DNA of 64,000 bases. Source: CBDCTM01 sp965222005 (GTDB taxonomy: Bacteria; Bacteroidota; Bacteroidia; Chitinophagales; Saprospiraceae). The stretch covers positions 3,906,001 to 3,970,000 of the forward strand of contig OZ244935.1 in NCBI GenBank assembly GCA_965222005.1, read 5' to 3'. The notes beneath the pieces are model-generated. The model was not told where the DNA came from and made no database searches. It saw only the letters and a program-made list of their open reading frames with translations. The translations under genes and the position numbers were made by a program. Positions 7,349 to 16,183 of the stretch are shown here, one piece after another. Positions within the stretch are counted from its first letter, which is position 1, and every line of letters begins with the position of its first letter.

Positions 7349-9634
7349 ATGAAGTATTTTAACTTTTGTGTATTGCTGATAGCCATTTTGGTGCCTTCTT
7401 TTTTAGTGGCACAGAACAACGGGATTGTGCGCGGCAACGTATTTGACAAAGAAAGTGGCGACCCCATCATTTATGGCACTGTTCGGCTGGGAGGTACTAC
7501 TCTTGGCGCCAGTACCGACCTCGATGGTTTCTTTACCATCAATAATGTACCCCCCGGCAATTATAACCTGGTGGCCACCTATATTGGATACGACAGTACC
7601 AGCACCGCCATAGAAATGAAGGAGGGTACTATCATCTACCGTCGCATGTACCTCTCCGAAGGGGGCATTGATCTGGATGTGGTGCAGGTGTCGGCTGAAA
7701 AGGAAAAGCAGCGAAAAGAGGTGAAAGTATCGGCCGTAACGCTGACGCCCAAGCAAATCAGGGCTTTGCCTTCTACGGGGGGCGAGGCGGATATAGCGCA
7801 GTACCTGCCCGTGCTGCCGGGCGTTATTTTTACCGGCGATCAGGGTGGGCAACTCTATATCAGAGGCGGTTCTCCTATCCAAAACAAAATATTGCTGGAT
7901 GGCCTTACCATATACAACCCCTTCCATTCGATCGGCTTCTTTTCCGTATTTGAAACGGAGGCCATCAAGAGCGTGGATGTACTCACCGGCGGATTTAATG
8001 CAGAATATGGCGGTCGGATTTCGGCAGTGGTGGACATTAAGACTCGCGAGGGCAATAAAAAGCGTTTTGGTGGAGTGGTATCTGCCAACCCTTTTCAATC
8101 TAAAGTATTGCTGGAAGGGCCCATCATCAAGCTAGAGGAGCAAGGAGGAGGAGCTACCTCTTTTTTGATCACTGCCAAACGGTCTTATATTGATGAGACC
8201 TCCAAGTCGATTTATGAATATGCCGGCGACAGCACCGGGCTGCCTTACAATTTTACCGATGTATATGGCAAGCTTTCTTTTATGGCGGGCAATGGAAGCA
8301 AGCTCGACTTGTTTGGTATGAATTTCAATGACAATGTAAGCTTTGCAGGTTTGGCCGATTTGAATTGGAAAACAACCGGCGGTGGCGCCAAATTTACACT
8401 CATACCGGCTACTTCCAATATGATCGTGGGTGGAAATGTGTCGTATTCCAACTACGATATCAGCCTCACCGAGTCGGATGGCAATCCCCGAAATAGCAGT
8501 ATTGCAGGCTTTAGCACCGGGCTGGATTTCACTTTTTTCGGTAGTGCCGACAATGAATTTAAATACGGCTTTGAGGTAAATGGCTTTAATACCGACTTCA
8601 ATTTCCGCAACTTTCTGGGCAATACCGTCGAACAGCGCAATTTCACTACCGAGCTGTCCGGCTTCTTTAAATACAAGCACAAAATGCAGGGCCTCATTCT
8701 GGAGCCGAGCCTGCGCCTGCAGTATTATGCCTCCTTGCCGGAGTTTTCGCTGGAGCCCCGCTTTGGTATGAAGTACAACGTAAACGATTGGCTCCGCTTC
8801 AAGATGGCCGGTGGTTTTTATAGCCAAAATCTGGTCAGCTCTGTCAATGAGCGGGACATTGTCAACTTGTTTGTAGGATTCCTCTCCGGGCCGGAAGAGA
8901 CGATCTTCAAACCGGGCACCACTACGCCCACCGACCATCGTCTGCAAAAATCTATTCACGGGATATTTGGGGTAGAATACGATATTTTGAAAAACCTGGA
9001 GCTGAATGTAGAGCCCTATTACAAACGCTTTTCACAACTCATCAACCTCAACCGAAACAAATTGCAAGGTGCTGATCCCGATTTTGCTACCGAAACAGGG
9101 GATGCCTACGGTATTGATTTCTTGATGAAATACGAAACCCCGCGCATTTATCTCTGGCTCACCTACTCGCTGGGCTATGTTAATCGCGATGATGGCGAGC
9201 AGGAATATCCAACCATATTTGATCGCCGGCACAACGTAAATGTATTGGCTACCTACAGCTTGGGGGCTGCCAAAGAGTGGGAAATCAGTGCCCGCTGGAA
9301 CATGGGTTCCGGCTTCCCTTTCACCCTTACCCAAGGCTTTTACCAGCTCCATAGCTTCATAAATGGATTGAGTACTGACGTGCTCACCGGCAATGGCGAC
9401 CTGGGGATTATTTACTCGGATGATCGCAATTCGGGCCGCCTGCCCTATTACCACCGGCTGGATATGTCGATCAAGCGGAGGTTTGTCTTTAGTAAAAACA
9501 CGAAGTTGGAGGTTGTAGGAAGTGTGACCAATGTGTATAACCGGGACAATATCTTTTTCTTCGACCGGATAGAATACGAGCGGGTCAATCAGTTGCCAAT
9601 ATTGCCGAGCTTAGGAGTGATTTTTGAATTTTGA
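7349..9634 (+). CDS. TonB-dependent outer-membrane receptor
   Basis: A 761-residue protein. Residues 1-21 are a signal peptide ending FLVAQ. Residues about 24-105 are a carboxypeptidase-regulatory-like domain (VRGNVFDKESGDPIIYGTVRL, then LDGFFTINNVPPGNYNL), the N-terminal extension typical of Bacteroidota receptors. Residues about 125-235 are the plug (LPGVIFTGDQGGQLYIRGGSPIQ and VDVLTGGFNAEYGGRISAVVDI), followed by a beta-barrel that ends in an aromatic residue (GVIFEF). No SusD-type gene lies beside it, so a glycan-utilisation role is not indicated, and the substrate cannot be told. The promoter is at 7309-7316. The next gene starts about 20 bp downstream and may be co-transcribed. Confidence 0.9.
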   Translation: MKYFNFCVLLIAILVPSFLVAQNNGIVRGNVFDKESGDPIIYGTVRLGGTTLGASTDLDGFFTINNVPPGNYNLVATYIGYDSTSTAIEMKEGTIIYRRMYLSEGGIDLDVVQVSAEKEKQRKEVKVSAVTLTPKQIRALPSTGGEADIAQYLPVLPGVIFTGDQGGQLYIRGGSPIQNKILLDGLTIYNPFHSIGFFSVFETEAIKSVDVLTGGFNAEYGGRISAVVDIKTREGNKKRFGGVVSANPFQSKVLLEGPIIKLEEQGGGATSFLITAKRSYIDETSKSIYEYAGDSTGLPYNFTDVYGKLSFMAGNGSKLDLFGMNFNDNVSFAGLADLNWKTTGGGAKFTLIPATSNMIVGGNVSYSNYDISLTESDGNPRNSSIAGFSTGLDFTFFGSADNEFKYGFEVNGFNTDFNFRNFLGNTVEQRNFTTELSGFFKYKHKMQGLILEPSLRLQYYASLPEFSLEPRFGMKYNVNDWLRFKMAGGFYSQNLVSSVNERDIVNLFVGFLSGPEETIFKPGTTTPTDHRLQKSIHGIFGVEYDILKNLELNVEPYYKRFSQLINLNRNKLQGADPDFATETGDAYGIDFLMKYETPRIYLWLTYSLGYVNRDDGEQEYPTIFDRRHNVNVLATYSLGAAKEWEISARWNMGSGFPFTLTQGFYQLHSFINGLSTDVLTGNGDLGIIYSDDRNSGRLPYYHRLDMSIKRRFVFSKNTKLEVVGSVTNVYNRDNIFFFDRIEYERVNQLPILPSLGVIFEF

Positions 9635-9653
9635 TCGAAACAATGTTTTGCCC

Positions 9654-10520
9654 ATGCCAAAAATCAAATCCATCACCACCACTATCCACCACAATTTTAC
9701 CCCCGAACAAGGGCTTCCTGCCTTTTACGAAGAGCGTGATGCACAGCAAAATGTCCTCCTTCAGCTACAGTATGATAGTACCGGAGAGCTGGAAAGCCGC
9801 GTAGTGCGAAGCTTCGATGAGCAGGGCAAATTGGTGGAAGAGCTGCAATATTCACAGAACGATGTGCCTGATCAGGTCATCAGTACCAGCTACGATGCTG
9901 CCGGCAGACCTGCCCAACAAAAGATTAAATACCTCGATGGCTCGTATAGTTTCCGGAATTATACCCGCGACGAAGCGGCCAATAGCGAAACCATCACCAC
10001 AATAGATGAAGAGAATTTTGAAGAAGGCAAAGAGTTTCGGCGCTACGATAGCGAAGGCCGTACCCTGGAAGAGGTGATTGAAGAAGAAGGCGAGCCTATC
10101 CAGGAAATCGAGACGACTTACGACGATCACGGCCGGCCCCTCACCCAAAGTGGCTATTACAAAGACGATTACGAATTCGACCGCGTATATTCCTATCAGC
10201 TCGATGAGCAGGGCCGTATCGCTCAGGCAGAGGTACACAGCGAGGTTGGTGAATTGCTGCGCCGCGAAACTTACCGCTTTGATGAACGGGGCAATTTGTG
10301 CGAACAGCAGATTGAGAGCTTTGCCGATGGCGTAAACCTGACCAATAGCTGGGAGCATGATCTGGATAATCGAATGACCCTCCACCGGCGCACATTGCCG
10401 GGCGGCAACCTGCAGTCGGAAGTGCAGTACCGATATGATGAGCGGGGCTTGCTGGCAGAAGAGGAACGCCTCAGCCCGGAAGGGGTGTCACTGCTGGTGT
10501 ATGCCTATGAGCTTTGGTGA
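9654..10520 (+). CDS. Orphan YD-repeat (RHS-like) protein
   Basis: I place the start at the ATG at 9654 (MPKIKSITTT), giving 288 residues. An earlier frame start at 9624 would overlap the receptor gene. The whole protein is a run of YD-type repeats of roughly 20-25 residues: YDSTGELESRV, FDEQGKLVEEL, YDAAGRPAQQ, YDSEGRTLEEV, YDDHGRPLTQ, LDEQGRIAQAE, FDERGNLCEQQ and YDERGLLAEE. There is no signal peptide, no core-associated aspartyl-protease motif and no toxin tip, so it is not a full RHS toxin; it may be a stand-alone YD beta-strand protein in the cytoplasm. It is very acidic. Function unknown; proximity to the receptor is the only context. Confidence 0.8.
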   Translation: MPKIKSITTTIHHNFTPEQGLPAFYEERDAQQNVLLQLQYDSTGELESRVVRSFDEQGKLVEELQYSQNDVPDQVISTSYDAAGRPAQQKIKYLDGSYSFRNYTRDEAANSETITTIDEENFEEGKEFRRYDSEGRTLEEVIEEEGEPIQEIETTYDDHGRPLTQSGYYKDDYEFDRVYSYQLDEQGRIAQAEVHSEVGELLRRETYRFDERGNLCEQQIESFADGVNLTNSWEHDLDNRMTLHRRTLPGGNLQSEVQYRYDERGLLAEEERLSPEGVSLLVYAYELW

Positions 10521-10602
10521 GCAAGCTGACCCGACCCTTTTGATAGCCGTCTTCCTTGTGAAATAGTTCTTGTATCAAAACCCATTGCTTACGAAAGGTT
10601 CG

Positions 10603-11343
10603 TTATTGATTTGCAACAGCCAGCTGCTGTTCAAATTTTTCGAAGAGTGCTTTTTGCTTATAACTAAAGGCCATAGCTCTGGATTGGAAAATGAATAATT
10701 TGTTTTCCAGGGTACAGAAAAAGGGATGAGTGTTAAAAAAGACTTGGCCACCGATTTTTTCAATTTGCAGCAGGGCCCGCCTTGCTGCACTTGCTGAAGG
10801 GAACTCCCATTGCTCGATTACTCCGTCGGGTATCCAACCGCTGGCTCCTTTCTTTCGATAATAATAAGCCCAAATATTGTTGGCTCTTTTAAATGCTCCC
10901 AACTCAAATTGAGGCATTGGGCCTTCCCGGTATTCAGATTGACCGGGTTGGGCGATCCTGCTGTTTTTAAAATCAATGACATAAAAAGGTTTGCCTCTGA
11001 AGACTGTTTTGCTTTTCCGATCCAGTTCAGGGTAGATGTCCACTTTATCAAGCCGCCTGATGTCAGGCACCCAATTCATTGCTTCGAGTTCAAATACAAA
11101 GTCTATCAGTTCCGGACAGGGTTGATTGATAATGGGGGGTGTGTGAAGTGCAGGAGATTGGGGCGGCAAGTTCTGCCGGGTAGTTGCACGGTCCTCCTCA
11201 ATTGCAGGACTTTCTTCAATTGCTGGGCTCTCTTCAATGGCTGGGCTGGATTGGCCAGCCTGCTTGCGGGAGTCTGGGTTGGAACAGCTACAAATCAAAA
11301 GCGCAATTAGTAGCAGGATGAGGGATTTTTTCAGTTTTAACAC
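10603..11343 (-). CDS. Predicted lipoprotein with a SPAIEE repeat linker
   Basis: The longest frame begins at 11568 but runs through tRNA-Ser, so the start must be internal. A GTG at 11343 gives LKLKKSLILLLIALLICSCSN, a good lipoprotein signal with the lipidated Cys at about residue 18 or 20, and 246 residues in all. A linker with three near-identical SPAIEE units follows. The C-terminal part (about residues 75-246) has a globular look with FYVIDFKNSR, WAYYYRKKGASGWIPDGVIEQWEF and a helical end; I do not recognise the family. It should be anchored in the cell envelope. It is transcribed toward, and ends 83 bp from, the YD-repeat gene. Confidence 0.65.
   Translation of the reverse strand: MLKLKKSLILLLIALLICSCSNPDSRKQAGQSSPAIEESPAIEESPAIEEDRATTRQNLPPQSPALHTPPIINQPCPELIDFVFELEAMNWVPDIRRLDKVDIYPELDRKSKTVFRGKPFYVIDFKNSRIAQPGQSEYREGPMPQFELGAFKRANNIWAYYYRKKGASGWIPDGVIEQWEFPSASAARRALLQIEKIGGQVFFNTHPFFCTLENKLFIFQSRAMAFSYKQKALFEKFEQQLAVANQ
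11198..11250 (-). repeat. 18-bp tandem repeat (three copies)
   Basis: Units at 11198-11215, 11216-11233 and 11234-11250 (the last one slightly diverged) encode the SPAIEE repeats in the linker of the lipoprotein. Copy number may vary between strains by slippage. Confidence 0.75.
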
Positions 11344-11401
11344 CAAATTACGGGATTGCCTGTAACAAATGAGGTTTTTGCTAATTAGCTTGCTTGCGTA
11401 G

Positions 11402-11424
11402 CAAAAAGCCACCCTGTGGGTGGC
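11402..11424 (-). terminator. Terminator after tRNA-Ser
   Basis: On the minus strand a perfect 7-bp GCCACCC/GGGTGGC stem (11408-11424) with a 3-nt loop is followed by TTTTTGC. It lies just downstream of tRNA-Ser. Confidence 0.65.
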
Positions 11425-11439
11425 CTGCCTTGGTCTCTG

Positions 11440-11527
11440 CGGAGGAGGAGGGATTCGAACCCCCGGTACGGTCTCCCGTACGCCGGTTTTCAAGACCGGT
11501 GCATTCAACCAGCTCTGCCACTCCTCC
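11440..11527 (-). tRNA. tRNA-Ser (anticodon TGA)
   Basis: The minus strand folds as a class II tRNA: 7-bp acceptor GGAGGAG/CTCCTCC, anticodon loop CTTGAAA giving anticodon TGA (reads UCA and UCG), a long variable arm with a hairpin (GTACGGGAGACCGTAC), T-loop TTCGAAT and discriminator G as expected for serine. CCA is not encoded. An exact -7 box lies upstream at 11552-11559. Confidence 0.95.
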
Positions 11528-11551
11528 GGCTCGGCTTGTTTGAAAGCTGTG

Positions 11552-11559
11552 CAAAGGTA
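11552..11559 (-). promoter_or_regulatory. -7 promoter box for tRNA-Ser
   Basis: On the minus strand TACCTTTG fits TAnnTTTG, 25 bp before the tRNA 5' end. Confidence 0.55.
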
Positions 11560-11611
11560 CATTATCATCCAGAAAAATGAAATAGACCCCGGCAGATTTT
11601 TTATGAAAAAA

Positions 11612-11643
11612 TTGACTGGTAGCAGGAACTTATTTTATATTTG
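11612..11643 (+). promoter_or_regulatory. Promoter for tRNA-His
   Basis: TTG at 11612-11614, a 21-bp spacer and TATATTTG at 11636-11643 form a full Bacteroidota -33/-7 promoter, 27 bp before the tRNA. Confidence 0.65.
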
Positions 11644-11669
11644 CAACGCTTTTGTAATATCCCTATCTG

Positions 11670-11743
11670 GTGGTTGTAGCTCAGTTGGTTAGAGCGCTGG
11701 ATTGTGGTTCCAGAGGTCGCGGGTTCAAATCCCGTCTTCCACC
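11670..11743 (+). tRNA. tRNA-His (anticodon GTG)
   Basis: A 74-nt cloverleaf: D-stem GCTC/GAGC, anticodon stem CTGGA/TCCAG with loop TTGTGGT (anticodon GTG), T-arm GCGGG-TTCAAAT-CCCGT and discriminator C, with a genomic G at -1, both hallmarks of histidine tRNA. CCA is not encoded. The acceptor stem GTGGTTG/CTTCCAC leaves two adjacent T-T oppositions at positions 5-68 and 6-67. It is otherwise normal and has its own promoter and terminator. Confidence 0.93.
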
Positions 11744-11753
11744 CTAGCACACG

Positions 11754-11780
11754 AGGCTCCAAGATGGAGCCTTTCTTTTC
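11754..11780 (+). terminator. Terminator after tRNA-His
   Basis: A perfect 7-bp stem AGGCTCC/GGAGCCT with a 5-nt loop is followed by TTCTTTTC. Confidence 0.75.
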
Positions 11781-11813
11781 TCACCCGCTAAAGCGCTCTT
11801 TATCAGGTACTTA

Positions 11814-12632
11814 TCAATAATCCGTTTTTATACTATTATCAAAAGGGACTTTGAATTGATACCACACATCTTCGTCCAACTCATCACTCAGTACATCCAG
11901 GCCATAGCGGATCTTGCGGGGGTCGTCAGTTACCAGCGTGCCGAAAGCCCGGTCCCATAGGGAAAAGATATTGCCAAAGTTGGTGTCTGTCCAGGGGCGC
12001 TCGAAGTGATGGTGAAATTTGTGCATGTTGGGGGTGATAAAAACGAGACCGAGGCTGTGGTCCACCCAGCGGGGTACGGTGATGTTGGCGTGGGTGATGT
12101 AGGTGAAGAGCACACTGCTGATTCGATAAACCAGATAAAATGCCAGAGGCATGCCACTGATAAGAATGGCCAGGAGTGCAAATGTTTCGCGGATGATATA
12201 ATCGCCGGGATGGTGGCGGGTGCCGGTGGTGGCGTCCACTTTGGTATCGCTGTGGTGCACCATGTGAAATTTCCACATCCATTTGATGCGATGCAGGAAG
12301 TAATGGGCTACGAATTGGGCAATCAAGTCGAGTAGCATAATGGACAACAACAATTCTACCCAAATCGGCCAATCCAACCAATACAAAAAGCCAATTTCGT
12401 TTTGCGCCGTCCACACAAAGAGGCCAACGGTCAGCAGGCCAAACAGGACGTTGATGAGGAGCGAAGTCCCCAAAAAAATCAGATTGACGCCCGCATGTCG
12501 CCATTTCCGGTATTTCAGATTGAATAGCGGTATGCTGCCTTCTAATATCCAGCAGACAAAGAGGCAGGCGAATACCCAGCCCAGCTTTTGGAGGCTCGTC
12601 AGGTTTTCAAAAAATGTCAGAAAGGAGTGCAT
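11814..12632 (-). CDS. Sterol desaturase / fatty acid hydroxylase family membrane protein
   Basis: A 272-residue protein from the ATG at 12632; a longer frame starts with GTG at 12662 inside a hairpin and is less likely. It has four hydrophobic stretches and the di-iron histidine boxes of the fatty acid hydroxylase superfamily: HYFLH, HMVHH a little further on, RHHPGD, and HKFHHH in the C-terminal third, followed by WTDTNFGNIFSLWDRAFGTL, which is very typical of this family. Members hydroxylate or desaturate sterols, sphingoid or fatty acyl chains using oxygen and a membrane-bound di-iron centre. The substrate here is unknown. The gene stands alone, divergent from the polymer-ligase gene. Confidence 0.88.
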   Translation of the reverse strand: MHSFLTFFENLTSLQKLGWVFACLFVCWILEGSIPLFNLKYRKWRHAGVNLIFLGTSLLINVLFGLLTVGLFVWTAQNEIGFLYWLDWPIWVELLLSIMLLDLIAQFVAHYFLHRIKWMWKFHMVHHSDTKVDATTGTRHHPGDYIIRETFALLAILISGMPLAFYLVYRISSVLFTYITHANITVPRWVDHSLGLVFITPNMHKFHHHFERPWTDTNFGNIFSLWDRAFGTLVTDDPRKIRYGLDVLSDELDEDVWYQFKVPFDNSIKTDY

Positions 12633-12657
12633 AGCAGGTTTTATTGAACCGTAAAAT

Positions 12658-12675
12658 ACCACCTCCTTAGGTGGT
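12658..12675. other. Short perfect hairpin
   Basis: ACCACCT/AGGTGGT, 7 bp with a 4-nt loop, lies just upstream of the hydroxylase gene. It belongs to a set of similar CCACC/GGTGG intergenic hairpins in this window (see 11408-11424 and 47009-47023). Confidence 0.45.
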
Positions 12676-12682
12676 GGGAATG

Positions 12683-12690
12683 TATATTTG
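12683..12690 (+). promoter_or_regulatory. Possible -7 box, rightward
   Basis: TATATTTG matches TAnnTTTG. It points toward the O-antigen-ligase-like gene but is about 170 bp from its start, so the assignment is uncertain. Confidence 0.3.
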
Positions 12691-12861
12691 GCTTTGCCAG
12701 CCCATCCCTTTAAGGTGGGAGGGGTAGGCGGCCCCCCTTTTTGGGGTGAGAGGAAAGCCTAAGAAGAATTGCAGCAAGGGAGCCGTTTTTAAACAAATCA
12801 AACTAAAGATGGTGAATTTCTTACATTTAAGCAATCTTATTGGACTGCAAAGCCTGCCCGA

Positions 12862-14175
12862 ATGACCAAGCGACTCGCCGATATGGTACCTTCCGCCTAC
12901 CGATGGCTCTACTGGCTGATGCTGGCCTGCCTACCCTTTTCGGTAGCCTATTCAACCGGCCAGCATCAGCTCAACCTGCCCGCCGAGCCCTTAATCTTGC
13001 TGCTGTCGGTGCTCCTGGGCATCTGCTTACAAAGCCACCGAAGCTACTTCGCCGCTATCTGGAAAGCTCCGATCACGCTCGTTTCCTTGCTCTACCTGGG
13101 ATGGATGGCAGTTTGTATATTCTTTTCCAGCAACCTGCTGGTTTCCTTGAAATATTGGCTGGTTACAGTAGCGCATTGGTGGGTGTTTTATGTGGGCTCG
13201 CTGCTTATGATGCATCTTTGGCCAAAAGATATTGCGAAAAGTCTGCTTTGCTACCTGCTCCCCTTCCTGCTAATCATGCTGTATGCCTGGACGATCCATG
13301 CTCAGTACGGATTTCGGATGGATACGTCCGTGCTGGTGGCCCGTCCTTTTTACTTTGATCATGCCTTGTACAGTTGCTGTATGCTCCTGTTGATAGGCTT
13401 TTCGGTAGCTTGGCTGGCCTGCCAAACGGAAAGGCCGGGGAGGGGAGCTCGAAATGCCATCCTTCTGATCCTCTTGCTATTAATAGCGGGTGTGTTTCTG
13501 TCGTTTAGCCGGGCTGCCTGGCTGAGTGCCTTTGTTAGCGCGCTGTGGGTAGGTTCCATTGGGTGGCTGCGGCTGGAGTGGAAAGGCCTGCTTGTGTTGT
13601 TGCTCACACTGCTCTTGGGTGGATATTGGATGCTTAGTAGAACGGATATTGCGGATAAAGCTGAATCCAAAAATTATGGCATCGCCAATCAAATCCTTTC
13701 CATTGGCAACCTACGTACCGATGTATCTAACCTTGAACGGCTCAACCGCTACAGTTGTGCCTGGCGGATGTTTTTGGATCGGCCCATCACCGGCTACGGG
13801 CCAGGTACTTTCCAGATTGCCTATCTGCCCTACCAAAAGCCGGAAGAAATGACGCGTATCTCAGTGACCCATACCGGACCGCATCCGCCGGGCAGGGGAG
13901 GAGGGGCGCATTCAGAATATTTGCAGGCCCTGTCGGAGATGGGATTGCCGGGCTTTTTGCTGCTTGCGGGATTGTTGCTGATTGGTTTGCAAAGGGGACT
14001 TTGCCTGCTTCGCCATACGAAAGATCGAATAAGGCGCATGTGGGTGCTGGGAATATTATTTGCACTGCTGACCTTTTTTGTACACGGGCTGGTCAATAAC
14101 TTTATGCACCATGACAAGGTGGCGGTGTTGGTGTGGTGGGGTATGGCCATGCTTACATACCTTCAAAAACCCTGA
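12862..14175 (+). CDS. O-antigen ligase/polymerase-like membrane protein
   Basis: A 437-residue polytopic membrane protein with about ten hydrophobic segments from residue 15 to the C-terminus. The family mark is the periplasmic loop in the middle: RPITGYGPGTFQIAYLPY (residues about 300-320), followed by GGGAHSEYLQALSEMGLPGFLLL. This matches the Wzy_C/WaaL superfamily, in which the loop holds residues for transfer of a polyprenyl-linked glycan to an acceptor. SFSRAAWLSAFVS is another conserved helix. It is probably involved in surface polysaccharide assembly; whether ligase or polymerase cannot be decided. It converges with a second member of the same superfamily, with 8 bp between the stops. 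Confidence 0.82.
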   Translation: MTKRLADMVPSAYRWLYWLMLACLPFSVAYSTGQHQLNLPAEPLILLLSVLLGICLQSHRSYFAAIWKAPITLVSLLYLGWMAVCIFFSSNLLVSLKYWLVTVAHWWVFYVGSLLMMHLWPKDIAKSLLCYLLPFLLIMLYAWTIHAQYGFRMDTSVLVARPFYFDHALYSCCMLLLIGFSVAWLACQTERPGRGARNAILLILLLLIAGVFLSFSRAAWLSAFVSALWVGSIGWLRLEWKGLLVLLLTLLLGGYWMLSRTDIADKAESKNYGIANQILSIGNLRTDVSNLERLNRYSCAWRMFLDRPITGYGPGTFQIAYLPYQKPEEMTRISVTHTGPHPPGRGGGAHSEYLQALSEMGLPGFLLLAGLLLIGLQRGLCLLRHTKDRIRRMWVLGILFALLTFFVHGLVNNFMHHDKVAVLVWWGMAMLTYLQKP

Positions 14176-14183
14176 CCGATCAA

Positions 14184-16010
14184 TTATTTCACTTCCGGTT
14201 GCATCGCCTGACTAATTATCTGTATAAATTCTTCCTTTTTGGAAGGGTTGTTTTTTGTTTTGTTTACCCAATTGAGCGCCTTCTTGTAGCGGCCTATCTG
14301 ATAGTAGGAGTAGGATAAATTGAACATGCCGTCCTCAAACATCGGATTGATTTCAAGGGCTTTTAGAAATAAATCAATGGAGGGCTCATATTGCCCCAGC
14401 ATGACCATTGTGCTTGCATAATTGTTGATGACATGAAAATTGAAGGGATTGTATTCATAAGCTTGCGCAAAAAGGGGTAGAGATCGTTCATATTCTCCGC
14501 GCATGTAATGGCCCAATCCTTCATACCACACAAAGGGTACAACGGAGGGATCAGCCGAATGCCAATACTTGTTGGCTTTGTGTGATAATTCAATCAATTT
14601 GGGCCAATTTTGCTGGTTTTTGTTGGCATAAATCTCAACGCAAAGCCGGTTGTTCTCGATTCTTAACATTCCGATCGGCATGTGAGTGAGGAGCAAAAGA
14701 GTCAGTACGATCCCCCCGGTCAGTCGTTGCGGGGTGCTCAAAACCCGGTAAAAACCAGCCCCCTCAAACCAAGCCAGGCTGTGCCAGGCAATAGTTGCCA
14801 GAAGTACGGCCAGCATGACCAACAGCTCAATACGTTCTTTTGGAAAGTCGAAAAAGGAAAGGATACAATACCCCAACAAGGTACCCAACAAAACCATCCC
14901 TTTCCATTGTTGCTCTTCTTTTTTCTTTTTTTGCGTCCACCCAATGGCCCAAGATGCCAGCCCGAAAATGAGCAGATAGTTCAACAACCCAACAAGCCCC
15001 AATTCGGCCGCTACTTCCAAAAAATCATTGTGAGCACGGGTAAATACTACATCTTTTTGCTGCAAACGGTAGCCCCCTTGAATGCCTTTGCTAGGGAAAA
15101 ATATCTTCCAGTTGCCTGCGCCATATCCCTGCCAGGGGCGATCCTTTATCAGTGCTGCCGTCTTTGACCACACAAAGAGCCGCTCTGCGCCACTGGCGCT
15201 GCCCAAATAGGTAGCAGGGTTGGTGTACTTGCGGTAATCCTTGCCGGCAGCTGTGAGGTTGATGAATGCAATACCCGCCATCGCTACAATGACAAAAGTG
15301 GGAAGGAGCCTTTTTAAGATCAGCCGGTGATGTTTGCTTTTCAACTGCACATATTGCCACAGGAGGCAAAGGCCCAGACCCAGACTTGCCAGGTAAGCAG
15401 CACGGCTGCGCAGCAGAAAAATAACCAGCAAATACCAGCCCGTCAGCCCCCAAAACCATCCGCTTGGCTGATCCGACCGGGTATAGAAAACATGTAGGCC
15501 AAGCAATAGAAAAAGGAGGCTGGCCAAGGCATTTTTGTGCCCCGAGTGGCCAATCACCTTATAAATGGCCTTGTCGGCAAGTCCCTCGCTCAAGCCAAAT
15601 TTGATCAGCTGGTAGGAGGTGATCAGCAGCGCGAAAACGCCCACTGCGCTGATCGCCACCTGGATGGTCCGTTCGCTCGATTTTGTATGGCAGAGGATGG
15701 ACCGAATGATAAAATATACAGTGAAAAGTACAAGTTGACGCTGCGTCGTGATCACCGCCTCGCTTACATTGTGTGCCCAAAGAATGCTGAACAGATGCAG
15801 GCCAAAGAAGAAAAAAAGCAGTGTATCGAGCAGATGGAAGTCGAGCTTTTTTAAATGGAGAAGTATGCTCCATATCCCAAACAGGCAAAAAAGCGAAACG
15901 GAAACAAAACGCACCGCATGAAATTCATCTATCAGGCCAGGCCACCTCAATACATAGGTAAGAACAATAGCACCAAAAAGAAATATTTTAAGTCGAATGG
16001 GTAGTGACAT
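14184..16010 (-). CDS. O-antigen ligase-like membrane protein with C-terminal TPR domain
   Basis: A 608-residue protein. Residues about 8-440 form a polytopic membrane region with the Wzy_C/WaaL signature: DRPWQGYGAGNWKIFFPS and then VFTRAHNDFLEVAAELGLVGLLNYLL. The C-terminal 150 residues carry tetratricopeptide repeats (YNPFNFHVINNYASTMVMLG, INPMFEDGMFNLSYSYYQIG), an arrangement seen in Bacteroidota ligase-like proteins, where the repeats probably recruit an acceptor or partner. It is likely a surface glycan ligase or polymerase. Together with the convergent gene it gives two family members side by side. Confidence 0.85.
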   Translation of the reverse strand: MSLPIRLKIFLFGAIVLTYVLRWPGLIDEFHAVRFVSVSLFCLFGIWSILLHLKKLDFHLLDTLLFFFFGLHLFSILWAHNVSEAVITTQRQLVLFTVYFIIRSILCHTKSSERTIQVAISAVGVFALLITSYQLIKFGLSEGLADKAIYKVIGHSGHKNALASLLFLLLGLHVFYTRSDQPSGWFWGLTGWYLLVIFLLRSRAAYLASLGLGLCLLWQYVQLKSKHHRLILKRLLPTFVIVAMAGIAFINLTAAGKDYRKYTNPATYLGSASGAERLFVWSKTAALIKDRPWQGYGAGNWKIFFPSKGIQGGYRLQQKDVVFTRAHNDFLEVAAELGLVGLLNYLLIFGLASWAIGWTQKKKKEEQQWKGMVLLGTLLGYCILSFFDFPKERIELLVMLAVLLATIAWHSLAWFEGAGFYRVLSTPQRLTGGIVLTLLLLTHMPIGMLRIENNRLCVEIYANKNQQNWPKLIELSHKANKYWHSADPSVVPFVWYEGLGHYMRGEYERSLPLFAQAYEYNPFNFHVINNYASTMVMLGQYEPSIDLFLKALEINPMFEDGMFNLSYSYYQIGRYKKALNWVNKTKNNPSKKEEFIQIISQAMQPEVK

Positions 16011-16183
16011 CTGGTTTATGCAGATACGATGATTGGCGATGTATCATACCGCTGGCGGATCGAGAGGGATATACACGCTCTAAGTACGCTGCCGAGTAGG
16101 TTGATTGCATCAAAATTTTCGACCTTTGATAATTCATTCATTATAAAATCGGATAATTACAAGGTTCATTTTTTTTGAAACGA

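Noticed and set aside
11344..11568. N-terminal extension of the lipoprotein gene
   Set aside because: It reads through tRNA-Ser; the lipoprotein signal begins at the GTG at 11343.
12840..13358. 172-codon plus-strand frame overlapping the ligase-like gene
   Set aside because: A different frame of the membrane protein gene; no motif.
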